A stretch of 64,000 nucleotides of DNA from Linanthus parryae (taxonomy: Eukaryota; Streptophyta; Magnoliopsida; Ericales; Polemoniaceae). Numbering within the stretch: position 1 is the stretch's first letter; every line of letters starts with the position of its first letter. The translations under genes were made by a program, and so were the position numbers. The notes under the pieces were generated by a model that did not search any database, was not told the DNA's origin, and saw only the letters and a list, made by a program, of their open reading frames with translations. The stretch lies in the NCBI GenBank assembly GCA_023055425.1, contig JALGPY010000004.1, forward strand, positions 56,939,718-57,003,717. The letters are read 5' to 3'. Below, piece after piece: positions 31,146 through 42,779 of this stretch.

Positions 31146-34100
31146 ATGGCATCTGGAATTCGAACGCGACGCCGGAGTGACCAAGAAATTCCAACTGTTG
31201 GGCTAGACGGTGCAGGGCAAAGTGGTAATAATGTGTTTTTTTATATCATTAGTTGTTATTTATATCGTACCCGCAATAATTTAATGTGGTTCAGACTCTC
31301 CCTGAATATTTCTTATGTGGCTTAAGCTATTTCTGGTAGTTATCTGCATCCGAAGTCTACGGAAGACACTTTTGTAAGCTCACAAACATTCTGCTTGGAA
31401 TTACATTCACGAATCCCTTTAAATTTTGTTATGAAACTGTGCATGATATCCTCCCGATTCCTGTACAATTTTCGGATTAAACTCATTGTGGTTTCGTTAC
31501 CTTAGGTTATGGTGAATGCTGTGCTGTGGCCTATGCACTTAAGAAACCCATATTTTCTCCGTTCGAGTTTAATGTCGCCTTAAATATGCGTCCAGAGACT
31601 TAAGGATCCCTGCAAAAGCAAATGTAGAAAAAATGTTACAATAAATCACCGATAGTTATTGAAAAGTTGCAATTCTTGATACCCTGCTCCTGAAAAATTT
31701 ATATTGTGTCTTATAGCTCCAGCCAACAAGCTTAAGGGGATCTATTTCCTAAATAATAATATTAACAAAAATAATTTCCGTTAGTAGACAACTAGTAACT
31801 TCTTCCAGTGTACATCGTACAGTTTTGACAACTTTGGGCAAATTTTTCGGAAATTGCAGGCTCTCAAATCATTGGTTGTAGTGATTTGGGTTTCATCTTT
31901 TCTTATCACAGGTTCATTTAAAGCTGTACGTGGACGGGGTGCTTCAAGAAGCTTGACGCTAAACAAACGCATCAAAGAGTATGGTGGAAAGTTACCCGTC
32001 ATATTCCCAGAAGGGACATTGGCTCCGGTTGGTGAATTTGCGGGAATGTTTGTCTCTGAGTTGGGTGTTCAGTGTCGAAAAACATAATTTCTACATGCAG
32101 AGTCGTGGAAGGATGTCAGCCTTGACGACAAACACGAATTGTTAATATATCTGACGGTATAGTCATTTAAGATTATTGTATTTAGCTATTACTATTTAAT
32201 ATTTTTATTCAATCTAAGAAAAATGTTCTTACAACATTTGTTTTCTTAGGGCAAGTTCGACATTGACATTAAGAAGCTTCATGTGCTGGACTGTATAGAA
32301 ACAAAGCTAATGAGCTTACACAAGCAGTGGATTCATCGGCTGCACGTGCATTTTAAAGGTTATCCTTCTCTTGAAGAAGCAATTGAGCACCCACATCCAC
32401 AAGTAGCCCAAGATGATTGGGAGAAGCTCTGCACTGAGCTTTTCACTAATGAAAAATACAAGGTAAAATATATATATATATATATATATACATATATTCA
32501 GTTACGGCCGCAATCCTAATGAGGCGATATTTAACTTTCATGCGTTGACATGTTTGTATTTTTAGAAAAAGAGTAGGACAAACACAACAAACAGGTCGAA
32601 ACGCCAGCTTACTAGTACTCTTGGGTCAAGATCATACCTCAACCACCGCTTCATTAAGGTAAACCCACTTAATTTTCTCAACTGAATCTTTAACTTCTTT
32701 GTGTGTTTATATTATTTCTTACACTTGCTTCGCATCCTGCAGAGAAACAAGGAGACCAATGAGGAGCTTTCTGACATTGCGTTCTGGAAAGAATCACACT
32801 ACGACGACAAAAACAATAAATGGAGCTGTCCGAGGGCGGAAGAGCTTTATGTATGAATTTGGTGCTTAATCATATTATTTGTTCAGTTTCAGTTACAAAA
32901 CATATGTATGAATCTGTTCATATGAATTACCGTATTATATATGTCATTTCAGGAAGAAATGATACATCTGCGGGACCAGCCTGTTGAGGAGGGAGCCTCC
33001 CCACTCACCGAAGAGAATACTGTTGAGCGTGTTCTTCGCAAAGATTCTGGGTATATGCTTGGTGTTGGGTATGGTGACACACGATGCCGAAAATCAAGAG
33101 TGAGACGATATGCGGCTGTTGAAATTGAGCATGCAAATTCAAGGGCTTTGGATGCAGAGAGACGCGCAGAGGAAGCCCAAAAACAAGCAGAGGAAGCCCA
33201 AAAACATGCAGAGGAAGCGCAAAAACAAGCAGAGGAAGCACGTAAGAGAGCGGAGACTGCAGAGCTACGTGTTGATCAAATGATGCTGATCTTGGAGTTA
33301 TGAACGTGACCATGAACCGGTTTAAGGCTGTTGTCGAAGGCATTTCCGCGGTGATTCCACAGAGCCAGCAGTCTAATTCTTTATCCGGTACGTATTAGTT
33401 CTCATGAGTTACTTAGTTTTAAAATTGTTCTTTTATTTTCTTGCTCATACTATTGTGTGGGATATATTCACCCCCTAAAGCTATTCTAGCTGTCTGGCTT
33501 TCTAATTATACGTGACTGCCACAAAGTGAATGTGAAAATATCATGACATAATTTACACTTAATACATACCTCCATTATGTTGAAACAAGCACATTGCATC
33601 TCCCTGATATAGAACTAGCTTATTGCATCCCCATTTGTTAAAAAAATGTGAATTGCGGAAACACCATCCCCATGTATCCATTTACTGTTTCAATGCTGAA
33701 ACTGTAAATCAACAATGAAAATTTAAAAGAAAATTAAAAGTTGAAGACAAACACGGAGAAGGTAAATTTGTCAATGCCAAAACAGTAAAATTAACATTGA
33801 AAATTTAAAATAAAATTAAAAATAAAAGACGAACACGGAGAAGGTTGGAGAAGGAGATGAACTTCAACTGAACGTGTTCCTTCCTTACTGTCTCTACTGT
33901 TTTAATGAGTAGTTCCTCTGTTTGAGGATTTGTGTTCTGGATTTTCTGTTCTAAGAATCCGTCCAAGTATCCCAATCTATACTTCACTACAGGGGTCGAG
34001 TCCGTTCTAATGGGCCACACACTTAGTTGCAGCAGTTTAGATTTGTATTCAGGAAGTGACACGGCTTGATTTTGAACCACAGCTCATGGTCAAGGTCAAC

Positions 34101-35895
34101 GACTGTAAATTCCAATAACCCACTGCAGCCATAGACTCAGATTCACCCCCATTCTAGAGGAATGTCCATAAGTGGAAATCAAGCTTTCTGAAACATGATA
34201 AGGACCTATCATTTCTCAATTATTCAATATGGACATTAACAACAAGCACTTTTTACTGTGATATTTCACTCTATGCTAGACCTATTGTGTATATGTTGAT
34301 ATATGCTGCTCAGCTTCTTCTGTTTTTCATGATTCAACCGAGCTTTTCCTATCATAGGAAAGCAGGTACTTACAGCACTCATCCTTCACATACCCTGTAT
34401 GGTTGCAAAGTTGGCACTAAAGCGCCATTGGTGTATGTGACACATAAAGCTTTGTCAATCTGCTGCTGGTGTTGTATGCACCTATCAGACAAATAGGGAG
34501 ACGAATATGTGGGGAGATACTACTCTATACTAGACTTTTTATCCTGTTTATGAAGGCAAGCAAAATAAAAGTGCTTAGCAGATAACATGTTTCTGGGTTT
34601 TTTGAATAGAATTGGTATATGTCATGCTTAGTGGACTTTGTGGTTTCTTCCAAAGAAGAGAACCTATGAGTTCTAATTCGTATGGGTTTTTCAAGGACAT
34701 CATAATATTGACAAAACGAGTGCATTAGAGCTTTTCTCGGTCATTTGTTATATGGGCCAGGGGATAATTAAACTTTCACCTGTGTCCAGATTTAGGTCTA
34801 TTGTTTTCTTCGGGTGATTTAGTGAATTGATTCTCAAATTACAACAATTCCAGTAGGCTCATTTATATCATTTGCTGCAGCTTAGTTTACTGGGAACTAA
34901 CCTTCATAGTTTTGATTTTTGGTTAAATTTTTTGCTTACCTGTGACTCTGTGTCTCTTAATGTTTGGGGTTTCAGTTCTAACCTGTGACTCTGTGACTCT
35001 GTGTCTCTTGGATCCTGGGTTGTTATTTGTTGATATCCTTTGCTGGAGGTGCTGAGACCAACCCAATTATGTGTCTCATGGGTGACATATTGCAGTCAGT
35101 GTACAACTGATCTCGAAGAGCTCAGAGTCCAGACTGTTCACCTTCTCTCTTATTATCCGTCTCTTCCTCTCCATCTACAGGGACGACGAACGAGAGACTT
35201 TGGCTTTATTCTTCTTTTCTCTCCATTTCCGTCTCTCCGTAGTTCATGTTCATGTGTACTTGTTCTTTGTTGGACAAATTTGGTTTCTCTTGGATGGTGG
35301 GTGGGTGGAGTTCGGTTTAGTTTGGAGAGTCCCAGTCTCACAATCCACGGTATTTTATAATGCAGTAGGAATCAATTCGGAGTTTCAAATATGTCACACA
35401 TGGGGCTTGAACTTCGGTTAGATTTTCAGTTGCTTTGTCTCATGGTTTTCTCTATTTTAGGGCTTCAATATCAACTTTTTTTAACCCAGGATAGGGTTGT
35501 GATGGTTGTGGCATGCTGGCTAACTTGGTGGTGGTGAAATCATCGCAATTTGTAGTGAGCAGAAACAGTGGCTTCATAAAGATGGTGATGATGATAGGAT
35601 CAGCTGGTACCTAACAGACACAATGGTCGTGATGGTGGGTTAAGTTTTAAATTCGTTTCGGGTGTTGAGGGCTTAAAATTCCAGAGTTTGTGATGTTTTA
35701 ATTCGAGCTACGATCGTTGTTGTGGCAGTAATGATCTTTCACTGCCATGTTGGAGAACAATACATGTCTTCTTCGATTTTTTACTTGACCTAGGATATTG
35801 TGCCTTAATTACTTGTTTCACATTGTTATGTATCGTCGTTTAATACATTGTTTCTTTCTCTTTTTACAGATTCCGGATTTGCTCTTCTTGGCTGA
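31146..35895 (+). pseudogene. Second CACTA gene (Ptta/En/Spm, TnpA-like), seven exons with two lesions
   Basis: Exons 31146-31224, 31912-32156, 32250-32462, 32566-32658, 32743-32850, 32953-33387 and 35870-35895 join by GT-AG introns; the last intron is 2.48 kb. The product resembles the plant En/Spm family often annotated Transposase_24: an Arg/Gly-rich start (RGRGASRSLTLNK), VSELGVQCRK, SWKDVSLDDK, KFDIDIKKLH, NHRFIKRNKETNEELSD, KWSCPRAEELYEEMIHLRD, then SGYMLGVGYG and an Ala/Glu/Gln-rich coiled coil built from EEAQKQA repeats. Two lesions are visible: in-frame TAA at 32085-32087, and a frame change after the coiled coil near 33285, where reading on in a second frame leads to the final splice donor. 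In En/Spm the second protein binds subterminal repeats. This copy probably cannot. Confidence 0.75.
33388..35869. other. Long last intron of the second CACTA gene
   Basis: No nested gene recognised. Features seen are a direct repeat of CTGTGACTCTGTG near 34940-35005 and a pyrimidine-rich stretch near 35140-35240. It ends in TTTCTCTTTTTACAG. The intron call depends on the short last exon being real. Confidence 0.45.
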
Positions 35896-36269
35896 GAGAT
35901 GACGCTTTCACTGCGTAGAAGCTTCGTTTAACTCAATGGATATGAGATGTTATTTCAATTTAGAGACATATTTTTATTTTTCAGTAATATTTACGCATTG
36001 AGACATTACTCTTAGATCTAAGTAGGATTACGTATTTTGGGACGATCATGTAATGAAGTTTGAGAATTATTTGGAACTTTATGCAATGACATTTGGTAAT
36101 TCGCATATTTTTGCGGGTACATGTAGAGTTTTTCGTGGATGCAACCCGATTTTTTTATATGATACGAAAGTTGTCTTTTTGTTACGGCACATCTTATATT
36201 ACAAAGCATAGCACATTGTACCTATGTAAGTTGTTACGGGTTGATTGTACTTTTTTGTTACAATACTTT
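35896..36269. other. 3' region of the second CACTA gene, nothing else seen
   Basis: AT-rich sequence between the final stop and the right subterminal repeats; presumably 3' untranslated and polyadenylation region. Confidence 0.4.
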
Positions 36270-36688
36270 GGTCCCTACAATTGATGAAGTTATTACGACT
36301 TGGCTATAGCTATTGTTACGGATGCTAGTCTTTTTTCATCCACGTTTATATTTCTGCATGAGTTTCTGTTACGAGTTATCATCCCAACTGTGACTAATAT
36401 GGGTAACACAACTGTTACATTTTGTTACCCCACATCGGTAACAACATATTCTTACCGTTTAGTTACCAAGAGTCGTAACCAAACGTGTGACATTTTATTA
36501 CGAAATTTTCATAACAAATTTCAAACTTTTTGTTACGCACACAAATTTCGTAACGCCCAACTTTTAGTGACCCCCTTTTGACAACGACCTTTGTTACGAA
36601 ATTAATTTCATAACAAAACATTTTGTTACCAAGTTTTCATCATTCGTTACGAAATCTTGCGTAAAGAATTTATGATATTCTTGTAGTG
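36270..36688. repeat. Right subterminal and terminal repeats of CACTA
   Basis: More than fifteen GTTAC/GTAAC words in both orientations (for example TTTTGTTACC, CGTAAC, TTACGAAA) lead to the terminal TTCTTGTAGTG. Density is higher than at the left end. Confidence 0.8.
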
Positions 36689-36691
36689 CCA

Positions 36692-37552
36692 GCTAGATAC
36701 GAGGACTTGTTAGATATTGCTTGTTGAAAGGGAAGTTGATTTCTTTGGTTCCTAAAGCATAATGCTTATGCCTGATCCGATAAAGTGCAGACTGGATTAG
36801 AGTAAAACCCTTGGATTCAGTCCAGGATTGATTTCTCAGGATATTCGAGGGCAGGAACTTCAAAAGTAAAATAGAGTTGTGCAGCACCAGCCGTGGTAGG
36901 ATAAAGGGAATAAAGGATGTTCTGAGAACAACTAAACGAGATTACGGAAAGGGCTTGTAATCTTTTTTTTGTAACAAGAAAAGATGGGAATATGAGTGTT
37001 TTAGGATTTGGCACTGGTGGAGGAAGGAAAATGGTTATTTTGTGAGCAGAGGCAACAAAATTCCAATTAGGGTCACATCAAAGTTGTTCGGTTGCACTCA
37101 CTGAAAGGGGCTAATCTTGAAAAAGGGTCTCTTAAAATTAAGGAAATTCCGTTCTATGCGACATGGTTGAAGGTCTAACCGGATCCTTAAAGCAAGTGGA
37201 ATTTTTTAATTTTAATGTTTAATTAATGCAGTTAGGAAATTCAAACACTTCTTTTTCACACACTGTTCTGGAACAAAACTCTGAGGCTGAAGGCATAGGT
37301 GGAGGACATGCTGGAGGAAGACCACAAGACGTTCGTAAGGCTATTGATAAGGGTAAAGCTGTTGCTCGTGATATAGTTTTGGGATTAAGATGAAAGTACA
37401 AGGATTCATGATCAGAAACACAACAATCCAGCTCCAATTGATGCTATCTCATCTGGAGATGTCATAAGGGGTGAGTAATGATGACGTGTATTTTGTTCAA
37501 GAAATGAAACATGCCAGAGCTTTAGGAGACGAGACTATTCTCCCTCCATCAG
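36692..37552. other. Intergenic, weak coding remnant
   Basis: A plus-strand stretch at about 37228-37394 can be read as a decayed exon (GIGGGHAGGRPQDVRKAIDK) but has stops soon after and no family I recognise. Nothing else is supported. Confidence 0.35.
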
Positions 37553-37767
37553 CAGGGCGGAGCCAGGGAACTAAATAGACCAGGCACTAAGTTATGAAAC
37601 CGAAATCGCAGGGCACTAAGACACAATACAAATTTTATCTGGGGCACTTTTACAATAAGGATAAGGGCACTTGTGAATAAGTTTATGCAAAATAGGGGTA
37701 AAACTGTATCTTTTTTTAAAAAAATGGGTAGGGCACGTGCCTACCCATGCCGAGGGTTGGCTCAGTG
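37553..37767. mobile_element. Degenerate hAT-like MITE
   Basis: The left end CAGGGCGGAGCCAGG and the right end GGGTTGGCTCAGTG resemble the inverted ends of common plant hAT MITEs. GGCACGTGCC, a palindrome frequent in that group, lies near the right end. I see no 8-bp target duplication, so this rests on end sequences only. Confidence 0.4.
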
Positions 37768-38228
37768 ATATAGTTGACGAGTGCCAACCTTTTCCGGACA
37801 CAATGAAGCATATATCACATAATAAATAGGGGTTTGAAAACACTCGTATGACTAATTTTCTTCACCTGTTAGTGGAGAAACTAGTTCCCTATGTTGTCTT
37901 CTTCATGGAGACAAAACTTCATGTTTCGAATGCGGAAAAGGTACGTTACAAGTTTGGTTTTTTCTAGTGGTTCTGCTTAAGATAAATCCTGTGGTTTTCC
38001 TCTACTGTGGAATTTGGATACTTCACTAAATATTCTTTTCTTATAGGTTGTGATTGGAAACCATGATTTGGAATTGGATTTGGATTTCAAATCAAAGGTT
38101 TCAAATTCTAATTTAAAATACGGAGAGATTTAAATTCCTCCGTTTGGATGCAATTAATTGTCTAGAATTTCAAGTTTATAATTTGACTTCGATTTTATAT
38201 TCAATGCGAACAGATAACCAAATATTGT

Positions 38229-38306
38229 GTCGGCCCAGTGGTATGCAGACAACACATAAGAGTTTCGTGCGGTCGTGAGTCAGAGGTGCGCGGTTCGAAT
38301 CTTCGG
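38229..38306 (+). other. tRNA-like module in left foldback arm
   Basis: CGGCCCAGTGGTATGCAGAC followed 42 bases later by GGTTCGAATC matches internal A-box and B-box RNA polymerase III signals. No cloverleaf with paired acceptor stem is evident, so it is tRNA-derived rather than a tRNA gene. Confidence 0.55.
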
Positions 38307-39144
38307 ATGATCATTTTTTTGATAAAATTCAATAAAACCAACAAATCAAAATTCGGTTTTGTACAGTAAATCCCCCTGAAGGTTGTTCGGCTTTGATATG
38401 TCCCACACGCGGATTTCAAATGACATGTCTTCCGTTAGAATTTCAAATTATTCACTAATTGGGGTGTTTGAATTGTTCTAAATCAATTTCAAGCCCCTCT
38501 AATGTATCCAAACAATGGATTTCATCCGAAATCACTCCAAATACAAATCCACCCCCAAATCCAACGTTATCCAAACAAACCGTAGATTTCATACCCATGC
38601 TTTTATTAAAGATCCCGCAATATCTACACAAGGGTATTATTTCACCTTTTTTTTATGGAGATCCAGTTACTTCCAAAGGGGTTTTGTCTTTTGGGAATTT
38701 CGAAGACGACTCAGTCCAAAAAATAATAACCCTTGGTTTGATTTTGGGGATTTTAATGAAATCAGCTTTATTCATGAGAAAGAGGGATGGAACTTAAAAG
38801 ACTATTTTCTCGTGTAGCTCAGGAAGATTGTGATTTGGCAGATCAAGATTTTACAGGTTCTGAGTTCACGGTCTGTTTGGATAGCATCGAATTCGGGGGT
38901 GGATTTGGATTTTGGGTGATTTGGAATGAAATATAATGTTTTGATGATTTAGGGTGATAGGGGCTTGGATTTAATTTGGAACAAATCCAATCCCCAAAAG
39001 TGTGAATGATTTGAAATTCCAACATATAATTATAAGGTGTAATTTGAATTCCTAGGTGGGCGCCGAGTTATCATCATGCGTTTTTAACCTCAAAAATCGA
39101 ATTTCCAATTCTAGGTTTCATGGTATTTGTATAAAAAATGTGTC

Positions 39145-39226
39145 TTTGAAGGGATTCGAACCCTGCACCCCGGTCTAGAGCACGCGTCACGCACTTATGG
39201 GTAAGTCATGAACCACTGGGCCATGT
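39145..39226 (-). other. tRNA-like module in right foldback arm
   Basis: The minus strand has ATGGCCCAGTGGTTCATGAC and then GGGTTCGAATCCC, a full T-arm with seven-base loop. It is the inverted counterpart of 38229-38306. The acceptor stem does not pair convincingly. Confidence 0.55.
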
Positions 39227-39287
39227 TTGCTTGTGTTTAATGTTTTGACATTATAAAATGAAGTAACAATCAAATCCAAATACGTAA

Positions 39288-39698
39288 GACCAACTCCAAT
39301 GGTCGTCGCCGGGGTGCCTGGGCGGTGGATTAGCAGACCCAACGGAGAGGGGGCGGTGGTGGAGGAGCCGACTAATCAGGCCAGTTGGGCGCGGTCGCGG
39401 GTTCGGCGCGCACACCCCTGCCCCGCCATTGGAGGTGCTGCTGTGGCGGAAGTCGCGTGGAAACTAAATTAATTGATTTCGTTTATTTGGTCGGCTTATT
39501 TGGTATTCGTTGACTGAAATTTCAAAGATCGTAGGAGAGATTGTAGGGGAAGAAGATAATGTAGGAGAGATTGTAGGAGATGATGGTGAAGAGGTTGGAG
39601 AAAATGTAGGGGAGTTCTCACGTCCGTTCATTTTGTTGAATTTTGATTATTTTTTATTTTTTTTTTTGTTGAGTTGATAAGATTTGTTGTAGTTTGAC

Positions 39699-39756
<58 letters not shown>

Positions 39757-40493
39757 TATAGTAATAATCTTTTACTAGTTCATTATTTTATTTGTTCACA
39801 TCTTGTATTTTTTTTTCTTATTTGATGAGTTGATAAGATTTGTAATTTTTTTTGGGGAACATAAGATTTGTAGTTTTAGTAATTATTTTTACTAATTTAT
39901 CTACGAAACTGACGCCGGGCCAAAAAGAACACTTGCTGCAAAGAGGCGTGGAATTAATGCTCGCCGCAACCTATTCGGAGACTCTTCTCAGTTTCCAAAC
40001 GCAGGGGACCTTCCGCCATATTATTAGATATTTGGAGAAATTGTCCGTTGTGACATTTCGCATTTAGTTTATTATGTTCTTGAGTATTTTAGTGTGCTAT
40101 TTCTTTGAATGGTTGTTCATGTATTTTAATTTTGTAATCAATTATTATGTGTGCAAGAATTATGTCAAGTTTTGTTTTTATAATTATTATTGGTTGTTAC
40201 AAAAAAAACTCATTTTTTTAAATTAATATGCTTTTTAATTATAATAATAAAATAATTTTTATTATTACAAATTAATAATTACATATTAATAACCAAATAT
40301 TACTAATTAATGAATTATAAAAAATATAAAGTAATAATGTAATTGAAGTAGTTGAATAAAATAATAATCGATGTTAGGTGGAGGGGGTGGGGGAGACCTC
40401 CACTGTTGGAGGGTAAATGACAGTATTGTGAATATTAAGAAGTTAAACAGTGGGGTCAGGGGGTGGGGGAGACCTCCACCGTTGGAGTTGGTC
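39288..40493. mobile_element. Tourist-like (PIF/Harbinger) element nested in the foldback arm
   Basis: The left end GACCAACTCCAATGG and the inverted right end GACCAACTCCAACGG match at 14 of 15; TAA flanks both sides (39285-39287 and 40494-40496). A GC-rich left part (39300-39440), a diverged (AAT)n run at about 39700-39757 and a duplicated GGGTGGGGGAGACCTCCAC near the right end are inside. It has no transposase frame. Confidence 0.82.
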
Positions 40494-40617
40494 TAACTAC
40501 ACCAATAATAGCATCCAAACAAGAAAATTTAAATCCACCGGAATTTCAAATTTTAGAATTTGAAATTTGAAATTCAAATTCAAATCTAAATTCAAATCCC
40601 AGTTTCCAAACACAACC

Positions 40618-41215
40618 TTGGTGTAATGTTAAAGAATGTTTAGACAGAGCATGTGCTATGGAAAAATGGAAGCATGCTTACCCTTATACTTGTGGCGGTG
40701 GATGCATATGCCCGTTCTCCTACTTTTACACTTTGCTGCACAGTGTACTAGATGATACAATAATAAGTCTAGCTATGATAGTGAGCTAATATTTCTCCAA
40801 TGACTGTGAAGTTGGAGAAATGATGAGTGAAGCTTTGTATACTAACATACCAGAACATGAAGCAGATTTAATTAATCAGTAAGAAAATTAATGGTATTCT
40901 TGCTGATGAAGACATTTATTGGAGATCACAGTCTACAGAATTTTGGCATAACGAGGAAATACCAGATTCTAAGGGAATTTCATAAATGCCCTACAAACCA
41001 ATCAGGGGAATGGATGATTGAGAAAAGCCAAGTCAAATGTGTTCGGAAGAAATTTTTTTGCTGATTTTCCAAATGCCTCGTGGGTCACATGTGACAAGCA
41101 ATACGGCTTTTTTTTTTTTTTTTTCAGCAGAAGAAGCGAAGTTTTCTATAAGTCAAAAAGTTATTGACATGGTTTTGATATTCTTTAATCACAACTACGC
41201 ATTTCTTCCGTAAAC
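40618..41215. other. Intergenic, nothing recognised
   Basis: A plus-strand stretch at about 40630-40760 reads as a possible Cys-rich exon remnant (YPYTCGGGCICPFSYFY) that I cannot assign. A T-run lies at 41107-41124. Confidence 0.35.
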
Positions 41216-41224
41216 AACACTACT

Positions 41225-42622
41225 TGCAGATGACGGTTGGGAAATGGTGAAAGTGGATGCATTTGCTGACCCTTGACTCTTTCGTCCAAATCGATTCAAA
41301 CCATACACCCCAAAAAGGGTCCCTTATCAGGTCACAGTTGCAGATCTAATCACGAAAGAAAGGAAGTGGAATGAGCAATTACTAAATGAACTTTTCTGGG
41401 AAGCAGATGTGAAAGAGATACAGAGAATAACAATCCCACAAATCCCATCTCCAGATAGACTCATCTGGCATTACTCAGACCACGGCCATTACACAGTTGA
41501 ATCAGGTTACAACCTGCTGCTTACACAAAACCAATTCAAAGAAAAATCACAGATTGGTGGTACTTCCTCCCCAACACATGACTGGTGGTCAACTTTCTGG
41601 AAACAGAAGGTCCCAAAGCGGGTTTTATACCCGATTTGGAGGGCGGTTATTAACAGCCTCCCAGTTAGAGTAAACCTCATTCACAGGGGTATCCAGGTGG
41701 AGCCAAGATGTGCTATTTGCAGAAAAGAACCCGAATCAGAAACCCATCTCTTTCGTGGGTGTGATTTTGCAAAAAAGTGTTGGATTTCTTTATTTGGAAA
41801 CAATTTCTCCGACCAGATCTCAGGTCCCTTCATGACCTGGTTTCCTCAAACCTTCCTAGAGCTCAATAGAGAAGAAAGATTGAAGATGTGTGTCATGATC
41901 TCAAAGATCTGGTGGTATCGAAACAATCTAATCTTTAGAAATAAGAAAGGGGGCCCAACAATGGTGGTCAAAGAAGCTAAAGAGTACCTGGAAGAAATTA
42001 ATCAGTACATGCAATCTCGGAATTCTCCGGTTCCGGCTCAGATCTGTGCACAACCGCCGGTGGTTTCGGTCACAAGACCGCCGGACGGCTGGCTCACCGT
42101 GAATACCGACGCTGCTTGGAACCCACAGAAAGGTATTGCAGCAATCGGTGTGGTGATTCGAGATAGAGAAGGTATCTTCATAGCCAGGAGAGCGAAGCAA
42201 ATTCCATTCACCATCTCAGCCAAAGCAGCCGAAGCAGAAGCTATGGTGGAAGGAATTAAACTCGCCACAGAGATGAACATAGATCAGCTCTGGATTGAAA
42301 CCGATTCACTTTATCTCTCTAAAGAGATGAGAAATGAAAGGTTGAGAGAACAGCACATGGACGTTACAGAAGCAAGTAGAAGCATCGAGGAAGCTGCCGG
42401 TCTTCTCGGAAATCTAAACGACCACGTGGTGGTCTATATTCCCCGCAAGTGGAACTCCTTAGCGGATAGGGTTGCAAAATATGGTCTCAATTTGGGCCTT
42501 AATATTTCACAAACCTGGGTAGACAGCCCACCGGCCTGGACCGTTGATATTATCTTTGAAGATGTATTGGGCCGATTTAAAGCCCCGATTATTTAATCCA
42601 ATGGATATCTTTCAAAAAAAAA
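41225..42622 (+). mobile_element. 5'-truncated L1-type LINE
   Basis: The insertion is flanked by AACACTACT (41216-41224 and 42623-42631) and ends in a short poly(A) at 42614-42622. Only the C-terminal part of ORF2 remains. 5' truncation, poly(A) and a 9-bp duplication are hallmarks of target-primed reverse transcription. Confidence 0.87.
41300..42596 (+). CDS. LINE ORF2 C-terminus: zinc-binding domain and RNase H
   Basis: The frame is open to TAA at 42594-42596; its listed first start-like codon is 41409, but similarity extends upstream (RFKPYTPKRVP), where a TGA near 41270 interrupts a normally Trp-containing motif. Residues about 55-130 from 41409 are the reverse-transcriptase zinc-binding domain (WKQKVPKRVLYPIWRAVINS, CAICRKEPESETHLF). 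About 225-370 is an RNase H domain with all four acidic positions present: D in NTDAAW, E in AEAEAM, D in ETDSLYL and D in LADRVAKYG. The upstream endonuclease and RT are missing, so the copy is immobile. An independent RNase H product is conceivable but I see no evidence of expression. Confidence 0.85.
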
Positions 42623-42631
42623 AACACTACT

Positions 42632-42779
42632 ATTTCCTTGATTCCTGAATTTAAAAGTAAAGTTTGGAGAAAATTTTTGTACCTTTGATTTGTTATTCAC
42701 AATGTTTAAATAGTAAATTACAACACTATTTACACAATTAGTCCTTTACTAATTTACACGACCAATCTTATGACTATTA
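42632..42779 (-). repeat. Probable copia 3' LTR fragment
   Basis: Directly downstream (minus strand) of the copia RNase H end comes GCGGGGAAG, a polypurine-like tract, then AT-rich sequence with TATTTAAAC. The LINE interrupts it at 42631. There is no second LTR to compare. Confidence 0.45.

Larger units (their letters stand above)
23675..36688 (+). mobile_element. CACTA (En/Spm) DNA transposon, complete, 13.0 kb
   Basis: The left end is CACTAAAAGAA and the inverted right end CACTACAAGAA (10 of 11), flanked by a CCA duplication (23672-23674 and 36689-36691), the 3-bp length expected of CACTA. Both subterminal regions are dense in TTGTTAC/GTAAC words. It carries a TNP2 transposase and a second En/Spm gene, both on the plus strand, and an antisense host gene fragment in the 5' non-coding region. 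Confidence 0.93.
38046..40617. mobile_element. Foldback element with long inverted arms
   Basis: The left arm starts GGTTGTGATTGGAAAC; the right end, inverted, starts GGTTGTGTTTGGAAAC. The arms pair in order over about 540 bp: outer segment, tRNA-like module, a segment with AATTTCAAAT, then inner segments 38461-38585 and 38872-39000. A Tourist-like MITE (39288-40493) splits the right arm. The loop (38586-38871) has no clear gene. Long arms recall Mutator-type or foldback elements; no 8-9 bp target duplication is visible, so the superfamily is open. Confidence 0.7.

Noticed and set aside
38229..38306. Functional tRNA gene
   Set aside because: A- and B-box-like words are present but no paired acceptor stem or sensible anticodon arm was found.
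42609..42622. Microsatellite or assembly gap
   Set aside because: The A run is the poly(A) tail of the LINE, confirmed by the flanking AACACTACT duplication.
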